This document shows, in pieces, positions 10,074 to 22,380 of a stretch of 64,000 nt of DNA. The notes beneath the pieces were generated by a model. It had not been told where the DNA came from, did no database searches, and saw only the letters and a list, made by a program, of their open reading frames with translations. The DNA is taken from assembly GCA_958496175.1 (NCBI GenBank), contig OY292277.1:45891050-45955049 (forward strand). The letters are read 5' to 3'. The position numbers and the translations under genes are program-made. Each line of letters opens with the position of its first letter. Positions within the stretch are counted from its first letter, which is position 1. The stretch comes from Sisyra terminalis. Taxonomy: Eukaryota > Arthropoda > Insecta > Neuroptera > Sisyridae.

Positions 10074-13009
10074 TATCTTAAATCAATACTAGCGACCTGT
10101 ACATATAATATAAAGCGATATTGATCATTGCCAGTTATAGTTTTGGAATTTATGTTTTATTGGCCAACAGATCTTATAACCAGCAGCTATCTTAGTCTTT
10201 CAAAGATTCAAAACAGAAGAACTCATAAGGAAAACCTTGGTGGAATTTTTCTGCGAAAATTGTTTTTGTTTCAAAGAAAAATATTAAGGGAAGACTTTCA
10301 AATAGTTGTTTTACAAATTAATTAGGTAAACGCATTAAAAATATATTCTTTGTCCAATTATAAAAAAAGCTGGAAACTTTTCAAGAAAATGAATTTATAT
10401 TAAGAAACCTCAAACTTCTGACATTGATATGACTAAACCTTCGCCTCCATTCGAAAGAACAAAACCGGAGCCTCTTGAAGCCACCATTCTTCATACAATA
10501 TAGTTTGCACAATCTATCCCATAAACACAAAGTTTTTAGATGTTGACTGTAATTATTTGTCGTAGTTCCATTTGTAAACTATTAAACATATCAAGATCAC
10601 ATTGTGAAAAGAATGATTTTGTTTCCAGTTTCGAATATGAGCTCAACTGAAATGAATAGCGAGAAACTAACTTTAAGTTATCCTGGAATGGGCGAGGTGT
10701 TCGTTAGTAGAGACAGATTTTGTTCCTCAATCTCACCAGAGCAACCGTAAGGGATGAGAGGAATTGAGGTGAGGTTTATTATGTAAAGGAGACGCGTGGT
10801 GGGCGTCGAACGGGAGGAGAGGACTTCTTAAGGGGATTCGTAGTCATTCGTTCCTGTACGAACCACGAAACGTTTCTCTGACTTATCTGTAACGACACGT
10901 ATACACACATATAGCGACATTTCGGTATAATACAGTTACGGGAGTATATAACTTTCAGAATAGGCATCCCGACACCCCCATGTATGTGTGTGTGTGTTTT
11001 GTGGAAATAAGGGTTTAAACTAATTAGAGACGTGCATCTAATATTAGTTACAAATGTATTCATAATTTATTTGTATAAAGCAAGCAAGCGATGCCTCGTA
11101 GTTCCCGGAATGTCTGTCTAGCGTTTTCCAGTTTCCAAAATAATAACAACAATAAAACCATGATTCGTTTCGAGGTTATGTTACTCGGGTGCAACGCATG
11201 CGTCACAGACTTTCGGTTCATCTTTCACAAAGAGAAAGCTTAGTCAGATAAGAGGCGAGATATCTAGATGCACACGTCGAAAACATGAACACTTGCAACC
11301 CCCAACCCCAACCCCAATTCCATTTCCAACCCTCCATATCAGGCTTCGCGCGTCTTTCCTCCAAATACAGATATTTCGTTAAGAATTGCGTTATGGAATG
11401 ACACCCGACGAGACTGTGAAAGCACGAAGCTTTTACTCCATTGGTATGCATCTCACTATATACTATCCTTGTAATAATATACATTTTCGCGAAAAACATA
11501 AACTTCCAACCCCCATCTCGCTACATCATCCGCTGTAATCCACACCACCGAAAAACAAAAAACTAATTCCTGTTAATTTTCCTATGGAATATCGAGGAGC
11601 TTTTCGCAAAAGCACAACAATCAAAACTAATTATTTTCTTTGTTGACATAATAGAGGGATCGTTTTCGACCTTCGTTACTTGATGGGTAGTTAAATCTTG
11701 TTTTATATTCGGTAAGGGTAGTTGGCAAACATTTTTTTTGTCGGGAGAAGTTTTGCGTTGATTGTTTTTCTTGCGAGTGTTTCAAGGAAAAATATCAAAG
11801 GGATGGATTTGAGTCGTTTAAAGTTTAAGTTATTTCAACCCTTATCACGCGACGAACAGTGTCACTGGCAAATAGCTTTTGGTGCTTATCGATCGAAAAA
11901 TCACAAAGAGTGATAAGGGTTTGTGTATTTTTTAAATTTAATTTGTTGTAATGGGAGGTTTACGGGTCGGAGACCCGTATGGTATTTTTTTACAGATTTA
12001 TCAAGGGTGAAGTATAGCAATATATTTACGTCAGAAAAGTTTTGAATCTTGAAAAAATTAACATCAATTTAAATGAGCCAGAAATTGCATGGTATGCATT
12101 GTAAACTTATAGGTAAATTCATAATATAAATTATAATCGAGAGCTTTATTTTTCTATATTAGAAGAAAGATTTTAAAAAATCGCAAACGATTAAAGATGT
12201 TCTGGAGATACAATTGGAGATAAAGGTACACAAAAGTAGAAATTTGGGAATAATAACATCGTCTAGCGATTTATGACGCTAATAAATAGGTCTATACTTA
12301 AAAAACTATATATACTTTATGAGAAAATCGGAAATTTCATCGAAAATTATAAACAAAATAAGAAAAAACGAAAAAACGAAAAATATAGAAAAGTTTTAAC
12401 TAACTTTTGGGAGGGCATATGCTTTGATTTTCACTTAACAAAGTGATGATGGTTATAAGTTTAGTTTGTAGAATTTTTTTAATATGAGTAAATCATAAAT
12501 AAAACATTAAATTACCATGTTTTTAAGATAATTATAACTAAAAAATAAAAATTAAATTAATAATTCAACATTAAATGAATACATGAAAACGTGATAACGC
12601 TGTCGAATTTCTGGATCCCAAAAGTTTCAACTACATAATTTAGAAATTTGGGATACCCGATAGAAAATTATTTTTTCTCCAATTTTCGTTAAATTCTCTT
12701 CCTTTTTCTATAGGGTTTCATTCTACTACAATTATCTTTGGTTTCAAAAATAATCGACCCTGGTTTACTAAATGTAGGACTAGTATTCATTTTTACAAAT
12801 AAAGTATTGCATACTGAATTTTCTGCTTTAATAAAGTTGAACTTTGATCCTAGTTTTTCCATAGAAATAATTGAACTTAGAAAACTTTTTATAGCTTAAT
12901 TTAAGGGTATTTTAATGAAGAATCAAATAATTACTCATTTAATTATGTTTAGTGAACTGGGTTGGAAATATTAGTTGTAATAAAAACAGCGAAATTTGTT
13001 TAAACAAAT
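10074..13009. other. Unique island (10.7-11.5 kb) and AT-rich flanks
   Basis: No gene is recognised. Positions about 10.68-11.55 kb are more GC-balanced. ORFs there on the minus strand lack domains and contain a short (TG)n run near 10985-10998 and a polypyrimidine patch near 11298-11335. AAGGGATGA occurs at 10749-10757 and CAACCCTTA at 11836-11844. A 7-bp stem, ACGGGTC/GACCCGT, forms a small hairpin near 11964-11980. Downstream DNA is featureless AT-rich sequence. Confidence 0.35.
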
Positions 13010-13995
13010 GGCTAGATTAGACAGGGCCAAAAAAATCGACTATTTTTTTTTGAAGAGTATATCAAAAATATTGTTCAAGATGACAGAAAAAATATCGGGA
13101 ATGTCTGAGCTCTTAATATTAATATTAAGAGGCCTATCATCATTTATTTCGATTTTTTATTTGTGCTTTCATTTTTGCGTCAATGCTGTCAAACTATCAA
13201 GGTAAAAAAAATCATCTGCATATATATTTATAAAAAATTAAATTCCCTAGAAAATAAGTCTCTTTGAAAATTTTTGCCAGACACGCTGTTTCCGAATAGT
13301 CAAGCTTCAGTCATTGATATAATTTTTAGATTTGTCTGATTTATTTCGGAATTTTGTAACTAACGAACAAATAAATATATAGAAATGAACTATATAGATT
13401 CTTAGAGGGAATTTAATGGTCTACAAAAAAGGTCTCTTAGCGTTTTTACATAAAATCACTCTTTCAAATGTAATTCACAATTAAACTAGAAAGGAAAAAT
13501 TAAATTCTTGTTTTTTTCGATGTTGAACTAATTTTGAAAGAGTGATTTTATGTAAAAACGTTAACAGACCTTTTTTGTAGAGCATTAAATTCCCTTCAAG
13601 AATCTATATTGTTCATTGCTAAATATTTATTTGTTCGTTAGTTACAAAGTTCCAAAATAAAGATGATAAATCTAAAAATTATATCAATGTTTGAAGTGTG
13701 ATTATTCGGAAACGGCGTGTCTGGCAAAAATTTTCAAGGAGACGTTTTTTGTAGGGAATTTAATTTTCTATAAATATATGTGCAGATGAATTTTTTAGCT
13801 TTGATAGTTTAACAGCATTGACGCAAAAATGAAAGCACATATTAAAAAATCTAAATTAAAGATGATAGATCTCTTAATATTAAAATTAAGGGCTCAAACC
13901 TTCGCGATATTTTTTTTTTGTCACCTTGAACAATATTTTCGATATACTTTTCAAAAAAAAAATAGTCGATTTTTTTGGCCCAGTCTAGGCTAGAT
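13010..13995. mobile_element. ~1-kb palindrome (fold-back element)
   Basis: The left arm (about 13010-13468) and right arm (about 13533-13995) are reverse complements over roughly 460 bp with scattered mismatches, around a ~64-bp spacer. Matching landmarks include CTAGATTAGACAGGGCC against its partner near 13975-13993, the GTCTGGCAAAAATTTTCAA region, and GTTTTTACATAAAATCACTC. Each arm contains an inner palindrome, CTTAATATTAATATTAAG. Apparent ORFs in both arms are mirror copies of the same DNA, not genes. Related but shorter sequence occurs at 62440-62700. Confidence 0.9.
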
Positions 13996-16554
13996 GATAA
14001 AAAAAACATTTCTTCGTGCTTTTTTATGTCTAGTTTTAATTGTTTCTTCGTTATGAGTTTCGAATTAAATTTCATTAAAACTAATAAAGCTGTAAAGAAA
14101 ACTTTATTAATAAATTGAAAACAATTTCGTATTAAATCAAAGAGAAAATTGAGATATTACTTTAAGGGTTGATAGTTGAAGCTTTTGCGGAAGACAAACA
14201 AACGACGGTTACCGTATATGAAAGTGTATAGTTTTCATTAAATCCATTGTGTGATTGTTGTGGGTAAGGTGAATTTTGAAATATTATTGGAAATTGCAAA
14301 AGTGAAGCTTTTGAAAGCGTTGATTTGATCGAGAGGAAGTTTGGTTCGTGTTCTGTTGTGTTGTTCTTGTTCCCATTGATTTGTTATTATTACTCGTTGA
14401 ATAACAACAACAAAAACAACAAGAACAACAACAAGGATACGTTCGGGAATACGTCGGGAATAATAATACAGTCGATTTCGATTTGCTCTAATTACAAATG
14501 TCCGTACCAATATACAAACTCATTCAATTCACACTAACACACACATAATACAAATTGTGTTCTACCCTTTTCAAAAGCTTCAAGTTCCCTTTCTCAACTC
14601 TGTAATTGGTGGCGGGCCTTCAATCAACCCCATTCTCCGTTGTTCCACTACGGTTTCACAATGAATTCACCGAAAGAAAAACGTGAACATTTTGTGTTTT
14701 AAACAGACAAATATCAATTTTTTCCGGGTTGCAATTTGTCATCACATTTTTCGACGGGAGCTTTTTGAGCTTTCTTGCAGTGGAATAGTTAAGTCGAGCG
14801 TGTCACATGAGAGAAAAGTTTCTTCGTGGTTTTAATGGGGCAATAAATTTGGCGGTTCGTGTACCCTAATCAAGACGACAAAAACGAAAATGCCGCTGCA
14901 GAAAGGACGATTAAAGAAATTGGAGCGCAAAAATCCGGCCGATTTCTAAATGGGCCTAGGAAGTTGAGGGTAAACAAAATATGATTATAAATCAAAGTGA
15001 TTCTTATACATTTATAACTAGGATAAATGAGATTTTTATACTAACAATATAAAAAATTATTTGAAAAATCGATGGTTATTTTCGTTTTATCAATGTTGAA
15101 ACCCAAAGAACTTCTAACAAAATTCGTCCGAATTAAAATATTATTTATTAAAAATGGATTTAATGACATACTTTACTCTATTTTTGTTAATTTTCTAAAG
15201 TTTACTCTCGGCTTTTTCTTTAAAACGCTTCTTTTTCTTGGTCTACTATAGATTAAGTTGTTTTAGTGGCTTTCAATTCTACCGTTTTTCACTTAAGGAT
15301 GTAATGAAGGTATGTCGAAATGTTACCAGATAATTACAAATTTAGAAGAATGTTTCTTCTTTAATGCTAAAGGACTTGTGAAAATTTTACAGGGATTCAC
15401 TAAGTCGTTCAAAAGTTATTGAAATTTAAAAATACTTTGATTTTACAGGTAATCTAATGGAGATTCGGTAATCGAACAGACTACATTTATTTTTATTAGC
15501 TAAAAAATTCACCCCTTTCTGACCACAGATCGCAAATAAATTATTTTCCCTTCATTTTTGTTTTATTCTCTTCCTTTTCCAAAGGATTTCATCCTACTAT
15601 AATTTTGTTTCACTTTTTACCATTTTCAAAGGCTTCTGCACTGGCTTATAGTGTTTTTGTCGCTTGTTGGTGTCTATATGAAGATGTTTTTTTCCCAATT
15701 CCCTGGTTCAGTTTTCACAGTTCTCCTCCCTTTAATTTTAATAGACAATCAAAGATGGTGTTTTCTCAAAAATCCACTGCTTATTATCAAATTATAACAA
15801 TTTTTTTGGAAATGTTTACTATGATATATTAAACACATGAATCTTATCAGTAAAAGTATACATTTTGATGGCTCAAACTCCTAAAAATCCTATTAAAAGG
15901 AGCTACAGCTTGAAGGTATGGAGCTGATGTAAACTTCCGGTAAAATCTTTGGATATTGGAAGTATTAACTGAGTTTTATTTAACATTCTTAAGAGCAGAA
16001 AATGATATAAATTTTGATGATTCGAGTGCCAAAATGCAGCGCAGTTGAACCCTATTCTTCTTCGGTAATCTTCGAGTGTAAAGGTTTCCAACCTATCTAA
16101 ACCTAAGAGCACATTTAAGGATCTTAGCCGAATAGCGAATAATATTTATTTTCCAACATAAATTTATATAAAAAATACATAAAAAAGAGGTTGAAACTTC
16201 AATATTTTCTGCACTATAGTAATCTAGCGGAGGCACACGAAGAATGATCAGTGGACACCATGGTACCCGCGGACTGCTCTAGCGTATAATTAATATTATA
16301 GTAGTGCAATACATTTATCAGTATTTGTGCTTTTTACGTTTTTTTCTTAGATAATACCAGAACTAGTTAAGAATAACATCAATTTTTTTTACTTAATATG
16401 TTTAGGTACATAAAACAAAGTAGGCACTCTTTCTAAAATCTTTAAAACACAATAATTTCTATTCAACTTTGATCAGTTATCTCTCGAACTAAAAAAAAAA
16501 ATTAAAATAGTTTTAATGAACTAATAACTGTAAGTATTCATGACTGAAGAATTA
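13996..16554. other. Sequence without recognised gene
   Basis: An imperfect (AAC)n run lies at about 14398-14436, where two opposite ORFs overlap and are chance ORFs. A GC-balanced patch spans 14.6-14.95 kb. A phrase at 15300-15440 resembles the inner arms of the fold-back family, but without a partner arm. ORFs near 15.6-16.1 kb show no known domain. Confidence 0.35.
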
Positions 16555-16615
16555 TATATTATAATGGAAAGTCGTCATACAATATATACAGAAAATCAAC
16601 CATAAGAACCAAGAA

Positions 16616-17104
16616 CTTTCACCCAAGAAACCAAAATATGGCAGCTTACAACAGTCTAGTGTACAGAACGATCAACTTCCCTCTTAGCACCAAAGCACGT
16701 AAAGAAGAAATTCAGATAATTAAACATATAGCCATTACTAACGAATCCAAAACTTCAATCGTAGACAAAATAATACGAAATTTACTAAAAAATCCATTTT
16801 TTCAACTCCCCCAAAAGAAAACATAAAATATATGATATCAAACTTCAATAATATACTTAATTTTACAATCGCCAACTTCCTAAAGAAAAATAACTTCCAT
16901 ATCGCATTTTCAACAAACAACAACATAATGAAAATTCTTAAACAATTGGAGAATAACCAAATTACAACGAAAAATTAAACCGGAATATATAAAATTAATT
17001 GTGGTTCCTGTGAAAAATTCTACATTGGTCAAACTGGTAGATTTTTCGGAACAATATATAAGGAACATACAGATATACAGAACCTACAAGAATTATGTCA
17101 TTGG
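16616..17104 (+). pseudogene. Penelope RT C-terminus and GIY-YIG domain, first part
   Basis: The frame from 16638 reads AAYNSLVYRTINFPLS and then IQIIKHIAITNE, the post-RT region of Penelope-like proteins. Further on, the TGIYKINCGSCEKFYIGQTG block at about 16977-17040 holds the GIY and YIG motifs with the cysteine pair characteristic of this endonuclease, followed by YKEHT with the conserved glutamate-histidine. At least one stop and one frame change separate the two blocks. The reading breaks off soon after YKEHT, where inserted DNA begins. Confidence 0.9.
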
Positions 17105-17439
17105 TTAAAATCTATAAAATTTAAGTAACAAATTCACTGATTGGTCGAATTAAAGATTGAGTTTTGTACGGTGTGTTATGATTGGCCCATGCATCCTGCG
17201 CCATTCATACAACTACAGTGCCTTGATTTGTTCAAAGTAAGCTTAGTATTTCACGTTTAAAGTAATTTTTGAGTACAGAACATTTGGAACGATATTTATT
17301 ACTATTTATAATTTATATATCGCAAAGAAAATGATTGTTATTTAAATAATTTTTCTTTATGACTCTTCATAATAATCCGGAGTTAATATTTTTTAATTTA
17401 AAATATACTTTTGAGGATGAAGATCGTTGATTTTGTATG

Positions 17440-17770
17440 GTTTATTTTTCTTCGCACAATTAAAACCTTTGGTTATAATAAAGAGCCTTAAACTGAGAAC
17501 CATAAGAAAAATTTCTTATCATATTTTGGAAACTTATTTTTTTATTCCAATTTTGATCATTACCGTGATCAACGATCATTGGTCTTATGGTTTTTAAACC
17601 GAAATTTTGACTTACGATTTGAGGTCTTCGAATGAAGTCCAATAACTTTTTTTCACTGTTCGCATTTATGATTGTATCGTCTACGAATCGAAGGTTGGAA
17701 AATCGCTTTCCACCAATTTTAATTCCACTATTTTACTTCTCCAAAGTGACGTCCAGTATAATCTCTCCTA
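17440..17770 (-). pseudogene. RTE-like reverse transcriptase fragment inserted in the Penelope element
   Basis: On the minus strand the translation includes GIKIGGKRFSNLRFVDDTII, where FVDDT matches the catalytic F/YxDD box of reverse transcriptases. It continues with NSEKKLLDFI and the GLK and MIV segments of the downstream palm region of RTE-type LINEs. It runs opposite to the host element and shares no frame with it. The left flank of the insert (17105-17440) is unclassified. This is a short internal fragment without endonuclease or 3' tail, so it may have arrived by rearrangement rather than clean retrotransposition. Confidence 0.75.
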
Positions 17771-17997
17771 CAACAACTTCAAATTTTACAAAACACCTTT
17801 ATGACGAAAATCATCAATGCTTAAATTTCGAAACAAATTTTAAGCCATTACATATTTGCGAGAAAGGATCACATATGAACACCCTGGAAGAATAAGAAAT
17901 ATACAAAGCCCACAAACTAGATCCAAATAACATCCTTAACGGCAAATTATATAAAACAAACAACCTATATGCATTTTTTTTACAACTGACAAAATAA
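17770..17997 (+). pseudogene. Penelope GIY-YIG domain, second part and C-terminal tail
   Basis: The plus-strand frame resumes as TTTSNFTKHLYDENHQCLNF, then LHICEKGSHMNTLEE, one in-frame stop, and EIYKAHKLDP with NILNGKLYKTNNLYAFFLQL. This is the conserved tail of Penelope GIY-YIG proteins: serine-asparagine-phenylalanine-x-x-histidine, then the KG...LE.LE.Y block. It ends at a stop only about ten bases before the hammerhead. The natural junction with the first part was lost to the insertion. Confidence 0.85.
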
Positions 17998-18043
17998 TTA
18001 TTACCTGATGACAGCTACAAACTGTTGAAACGCGTCGTAATAA
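17998..18043 (+). ncRNA. Penelope-associated type I hammerhead ribozyme
   Basis: A perfect 7-bp stem I, UUAUUAC (17998-18004) with GUAAUAA (18037-18043), encloses CUGAUGA (18005-18011), a short stem II CAG/CUG with a 7-base loop, GAAA, the self-complementary stem III ACGCGU, and C at 18036 as the expected cleavage base. It lies just downstream of the GIY-YIG frame, the place known for Penelope hammerheads. The extra UU before GAAA weakens stem II and may reduce activity. Confidence 0.85.
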
Positions 18044-18060
18044 AGAAGAAATTGAGTAAT

Positions 18061-20379
18061 AGGACATATAGTATTATTCATTAATTTCTAAATAAGTTTT
18101 ATTTTTTAATAAAGCTTTTCAATTTCTATAGATTTTTGACGAGAGAAAATTGAAATTAGACCCAAATCTAAGTAGATATTTCCATTTTTCTGTTAGCTCA
18201 TTTTTTTTATTATGAAAATTCAAATTGATTTAAAAAAAAAGCATTTCCCCATATATTCAATCCAACTCTGTATCTGAATCTGTCGGGACGCGATTGCGAA
18301 GTTTCGAAATGACAATAAATCAAAAGCTCACCACACAGTTGGCTGCTGCGGACTCATCCCCAATTATCCCCGTTTTTCGCTCTCTCGTAACGCGTTTCGC
18401 TTATGAATTATTATATTATTATTTAAAACACGCATAACTCTCTTGTCTCCCGCTGAAAGCTCGGCCTTCCCACTCTGATGATAGGCTCGATGAGCTTTAA
18501 TATATATATACATATATATGCATACATATTTATTTATATTTTCACCGCTCCAGCCAACCACGCGGTGGTCGAAGGGGAATGGAACGTCCAAACGAGACTG
18601 GACTATACACATAAAACAAAACACATTCATAAGAGGAAACGGAAATATTTCTATGTTGATGGTGGCAGCACAAGTGGCGGCCATCAAGCCCATTATGACG
18701 TCACGGGACTTACACAAATTCATCCCTTTCTCCAACGAAACAAAATTCAAAACGAGACCGAGCAACTCTTCCTTTTTTGTCTTTCATATCCACATGATAT
18801 CACTGGGAAATGGAAAAGAAGGTAAAGCAACATCAAAATATTCTAACATAAAAGTATAGAGACATTTCAAGCTTTAAGCTCTAATTTTTCTGGCTTTAAC
18901 TTTTTCATTCTGTCAAACGTAAAGAGGTCTGTTTCATTTCGAAAATTGACCCATTTTTTTTCCGTTTTGCGCAATAGTATTCATTTCTTGTGTTTCCGTT
19001 GTTGCACCACCACCAACCAACCAACCGGATATGCATCTACTTTATCGTCGCCATTTGCATTGTGCAATTGTCGAGAGAAATTGCTAGGTGTTTGCAAAAG
19101 AACGAATAATACAGTAAACACCATGCAAAACAAAGCACGACGTCGAATATAAGAAGCAATTAAAAAGATTTGGGGTGAGTGATGATGCCGTTGGGGGTGG
19201 AATTTTGAACTATTTTTATTGGCCGACCCTATTTTCTTTTGCGCTGGTGGCAAACATTTTTGTCTATCATAATAATGTTAAATGCTTTATATACTGTTAT
19301 TTAATTACGGAATCTAGGACAAGGGATGTAAGGGATGTTCGAGGGGTGAGGCACTCCTCTGTATCACGTAGCAAAAATAAAATGAATCAAATAATTCCAT
19401 TTTCTTGTCGGTTTTTTTACCCCCATTTTATATTCCAACTCCTTTGTGTTTTATATTTTTGTTGATTATCCTTAATTAAAATACTTTTTACTGCAATTTA
19501 GATGGCTGATAACATAACCTCTTTTATTACGATCCAGCAACAAAACAAATGAATAATGAAGTAGTGCAAACAGTGAAATTAACAAGCGCAAGTTTGCCGA
19601 AGAAACTATGGAAAACTTTGTCGTTTTTTTTTTTTTTGGTCTTTCTTACAAGTTTACAATTTTCCAAAAAAAAAAGACTATAAATTTATGAATTTCAGCT
19701 TTAATTATTTGAAAAATGTTAGCAAACTTAGATGAGTTATAGTCTTATTTGAAATAGCATTGATTTAGATGTAGTCTTGCGTATACCATAATAATACTAT
19801 ATATATATAAAGGCTCATTCATAATCTATTTAGTGCAAAACTTCAAGGGCGGAAAGACGCCAAAGGGTTGAATAGATGCCGAAACGGAAGATAACAAGAT
19901 GATTAGATAATTAAATTAAAGAATAGGAAGGAGAATGTTCTCAGGGCATAATGATAATAATAATAATTGGAAATCTGGTTAAAACCCTAACCGAAACTTT
20001 CCCTAAGTGAGATCACAGCGGCGATAACGTCCTAATTATTTTTTGACCAAAAATTCCCTTTATTTCCGAAACAATGAATGGAATGATGATGATTTTGATA
20101 AATTTAGCGAAAGACACTTTTTCCCAAACTAATTGAGAGCTTTGCAGTATATATGCGGGTATACTTGGTCCCCCAAAAGCTATTTTTGGGGGGCTATTTT
20201 TAATCATTAAATTAATAAAAATTATAAACTATTGAAGAAATCAAAAGCTTTTCAACCCTTATTTTTTTATTTCTAAGCTATTTTTTATCAAAAATCAGTC
20301 CCAAATACTCAAATACACCTTGATTGATTTTATGCTTCTTATTTTTATCTAATTAGTTAATTTTTTAAAAGGGGAGACA
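18061..20379. other. Unique island and AT-rich flank, no gene recognised
   Basis: Between 18.24 and 18.83 kb composition is more balanced, and three ORFs of 113-133 codons overlap in different frames. None shows a domain, and the minus one includes an AT dinucleotide-rich stretch (18500-18540). TCATCCCTT occurs at 18720-18728 and CAACCCTTA at 20253-20261. The 18.95-19.46 kb ORFs are likewise mutually overlapping and unsupported. Confidence 0.35.
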
Positions 20380-20520
20380 GTAGGGGTCGATTTTTTTCAA
20401 GAAGGATGTTTGAAACGCTATAACTTCTGATCTACTGGAGATTTTCGGCTAAAATTTTCTATATATACGCCTTAAATATAAATAAATAAATTATTAAAAA
20501 GCTCAAATTTTTAACTTTTT
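20380..20520 (+). repeat. Fragment related to the MITE at 33863-34542
   Basis: The order TATAACTTC, then AAAATTTTCT, then CTTAAATATAA matches the block near 34400-34480 (GTAACTTC, AAATTTTCT, CTTAAATATAA) at the same spacing. No terminal repeats are visible here. Confidence 0.45.
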
Positions 20521-21174
20521 ATTGCGCCTTAAAAAAATGCTTCAATAACTTCCATTACATGGGAGAACACCTAGAAAGCAAAAATCGTAAGTTGTTTAGA
20601 ATATTATACACAGTAGTTTCATTTTGCCAGGTTTTCCAAGCAATGCATTGGTTTTTCTCATTTTGATAATTTGTTTATGGTCTTATTATATTCTGTTTAT
20701 TCCAATTCACATCAAATAATCGAAGTTTGGCATCGTTTATCGTTGATTTTTTTTAAATGATTCCATGGAATGGTAAATAAAGTCCCTCAATAACGTAGGT
20801 CCATTTTAAGAGGAATTTTTGTGGGATAAGTAAAATTATTTGCAAGAGCTTTTTTTAGGGGATAAAGTATGGGTCTACTTTTGTACTACAGAATAAAATT
20901 GATAACCAGGAGAGAGGGTATCAAAGAATAAAAGTCATCCAAAGTAACCAAAGAAATAATACTAGATAAGAGAGATTCTATTATTGTTTTTGCGATACTC
21001 AAGGGTAAATTGTCGTCTAATATCCGGAAAAAGCGAAATATATAAATTGCGAATATTTTGCTTTACAAGAAAATTTGTCTGCTTATTCTAAAATAATGGA
21101 TTTGTAAGCATATTTGCCCATCTTAACTACTAAGTAGCACACAATTCGATACTAATAAAACATTAACTAGCAAA

Positions 21175-21800
21175 AATTTCAGAACTCCAAAATTAGTGGT
21201 AGTATTAGATAGGCGTCAGTTCAGAATAACAATTTAAGTTTACTACTGAAGCAACTATTGAGGCACTGGGAAATACCAATGATGAATTTCTAAAAAGTAA
21301 TTCCTCCATTCAAAGAATTCGTTGGGAAATACGAAAAGAGCACGAGAAGCTATGAAAGTTGATTACCAAAATGAGTACCAGATACTATAACTGTCCATTA
21401 AGATGGTAAACCCTTTCTGGCTCTAAATGCATGAAAATCAAAAGAAGAACAATTACTGGTAGTTATTTCATATGGTTATAAAAAACAACTAATCGTTGTA
21501 CCAAAATTGGACAACTCTTGGAAAGAGAATAGGCAAAGACAGTTTGGAACGCCATTATTAACTGGAATCTTGAAAATAAAGGGCAAATTCTTTGTTGTGA
21601 TCCACTGTTTCGTATACAGGTTGTATTAATGGAACTTCTGTGCTTTTTGAGCAAAAACTAAGTAAAGAAATTTTCTCTTTTACTTTCTGCCATCACGTCT
21701 ACGAATTAGTATTCAAAGGTGTGTTTGAAGAAAAAATTATCTAGACAATTAAAATCCCTTGACATTCGATTGTTGATAAATTTCCAAGAAAATTAAAAAA
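21175..21800 (+). pseudogene. Decayed CxxH-type DDE transposase
   Basis: Broken plus-strand frames match a transposase-like family found repeatedly in insect genomes. From about 21186 the text reads PKLVVVLDRRQFR, then EATIEALGNTNDEFL and SSIQRIRWEIRKEHE. After frame breaks come TGCINGTSVLFEQKLSKEIF and FCHHVYELVFKGVFEEK at about 21613-21735. The C-x-H-H...E block is the CxxH signature placed between the second and third catalytic acids in RNase H-fold transposases such as hAT, P and Kolobok. I cannot name the superfamily. Several stops and shifts show that it is dead. Confidence 0.65.
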
Positions 21801-22380
21801 ATATTGATTTCAAGAAAATACAGAATAGTACTGGAAAGTTGTCATGCTTTAATGTATCAGAAATGAACAAAATGTTAGAATTTTACTGAATTGAATTAAC
21901 TAAAAAAATCACTAAAGATGACTATTAAGAATTGATTTACTGGCATTAATTATTGACATCCAACGCTAAGCCTTGGCTGCAATGCAATTGCGCTTTGAAA
22001 GCACTTTACCTGGTGATTTTTTAATGCTTTTCAAAGGCCATGAAAGCTTACGAAAAAATATACAAATGGATCCCAAAATCAGCTTTATAGAAGTTCTGCC
22101 AGCATTTATGGTATTTAATAGATGAATTGTCAGTCTTGCCCGTTGATTATGATGTAGCCCAAAAATCAAAAGTAAAATTTATACAACCAGTAAACGCTAT
22201 ATCCCATCAAAAGAAGAACTTAGTGACCCATTTTACGGTTAGTCTGGCAAGTAATAATATAAGTTTTACTTATTACTAAGATATATGATAAGGCTATGCT
22301 CATTTTTAATTTCAGAGAAAATCATCGATGAATTGGTTATAATCGAGTTTTATTCTAACTGGAAAAAGCAAAACGTTTAA
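21801..22380 (+). pseudogene. Probable decayed 3' part of the same transposase
   Basis: Plus-strand frames keep scattered similarity in amino-acid style (for example around 21965-22010 and 22060-22110) to what would follow the CxxH block, but no motif is decisive. The end of the element and any terminal repeats were not found. Confidence 0.3.

Larger units (their letters stand above)
16555..18060 (+). mobile_element. Penelope-like element, 3' part, interrupted
   Basis: Plus-strand pieces encode the end of a Penelope-type reverse transcriptase, the linker and a GIY-YIG endonuclease, followed by a type I hammerhead. About 670 bp of foreign DNA, including an antisense RTE reverse-transcriptase fragment, splits the GIY-YIG domain between about 17104 and 17770. 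The 5' part of the element is absent. Penelope elements differ from LINEs in having GIY-YIG in place of an APE-type endonuclease and hammerheads in their terminal pseudo-LTRs, and both marks are visible here. Stops and frame breaks show the copy is dead. Confidence 0.9.

Noticed and set aside
10976..11000. TG-rich run as a regulatory (TG)n element
   Set aside because: It is too short and common in insect DNA to support a claim.
12996..14075. ORFs in the two arms of the 13-14 kb palindrome as a duplicated gene
   Set aside because: They are the same DNA read from mirrored arms, with no domain. The inverted repeat explains both.
18364..18859. Three overlapping ORFs of 113-133 codons as possible genes
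   Set aside because: They overlap in different frames and strands, include AT dinucleotide stretches, and show no domain or splice structure.
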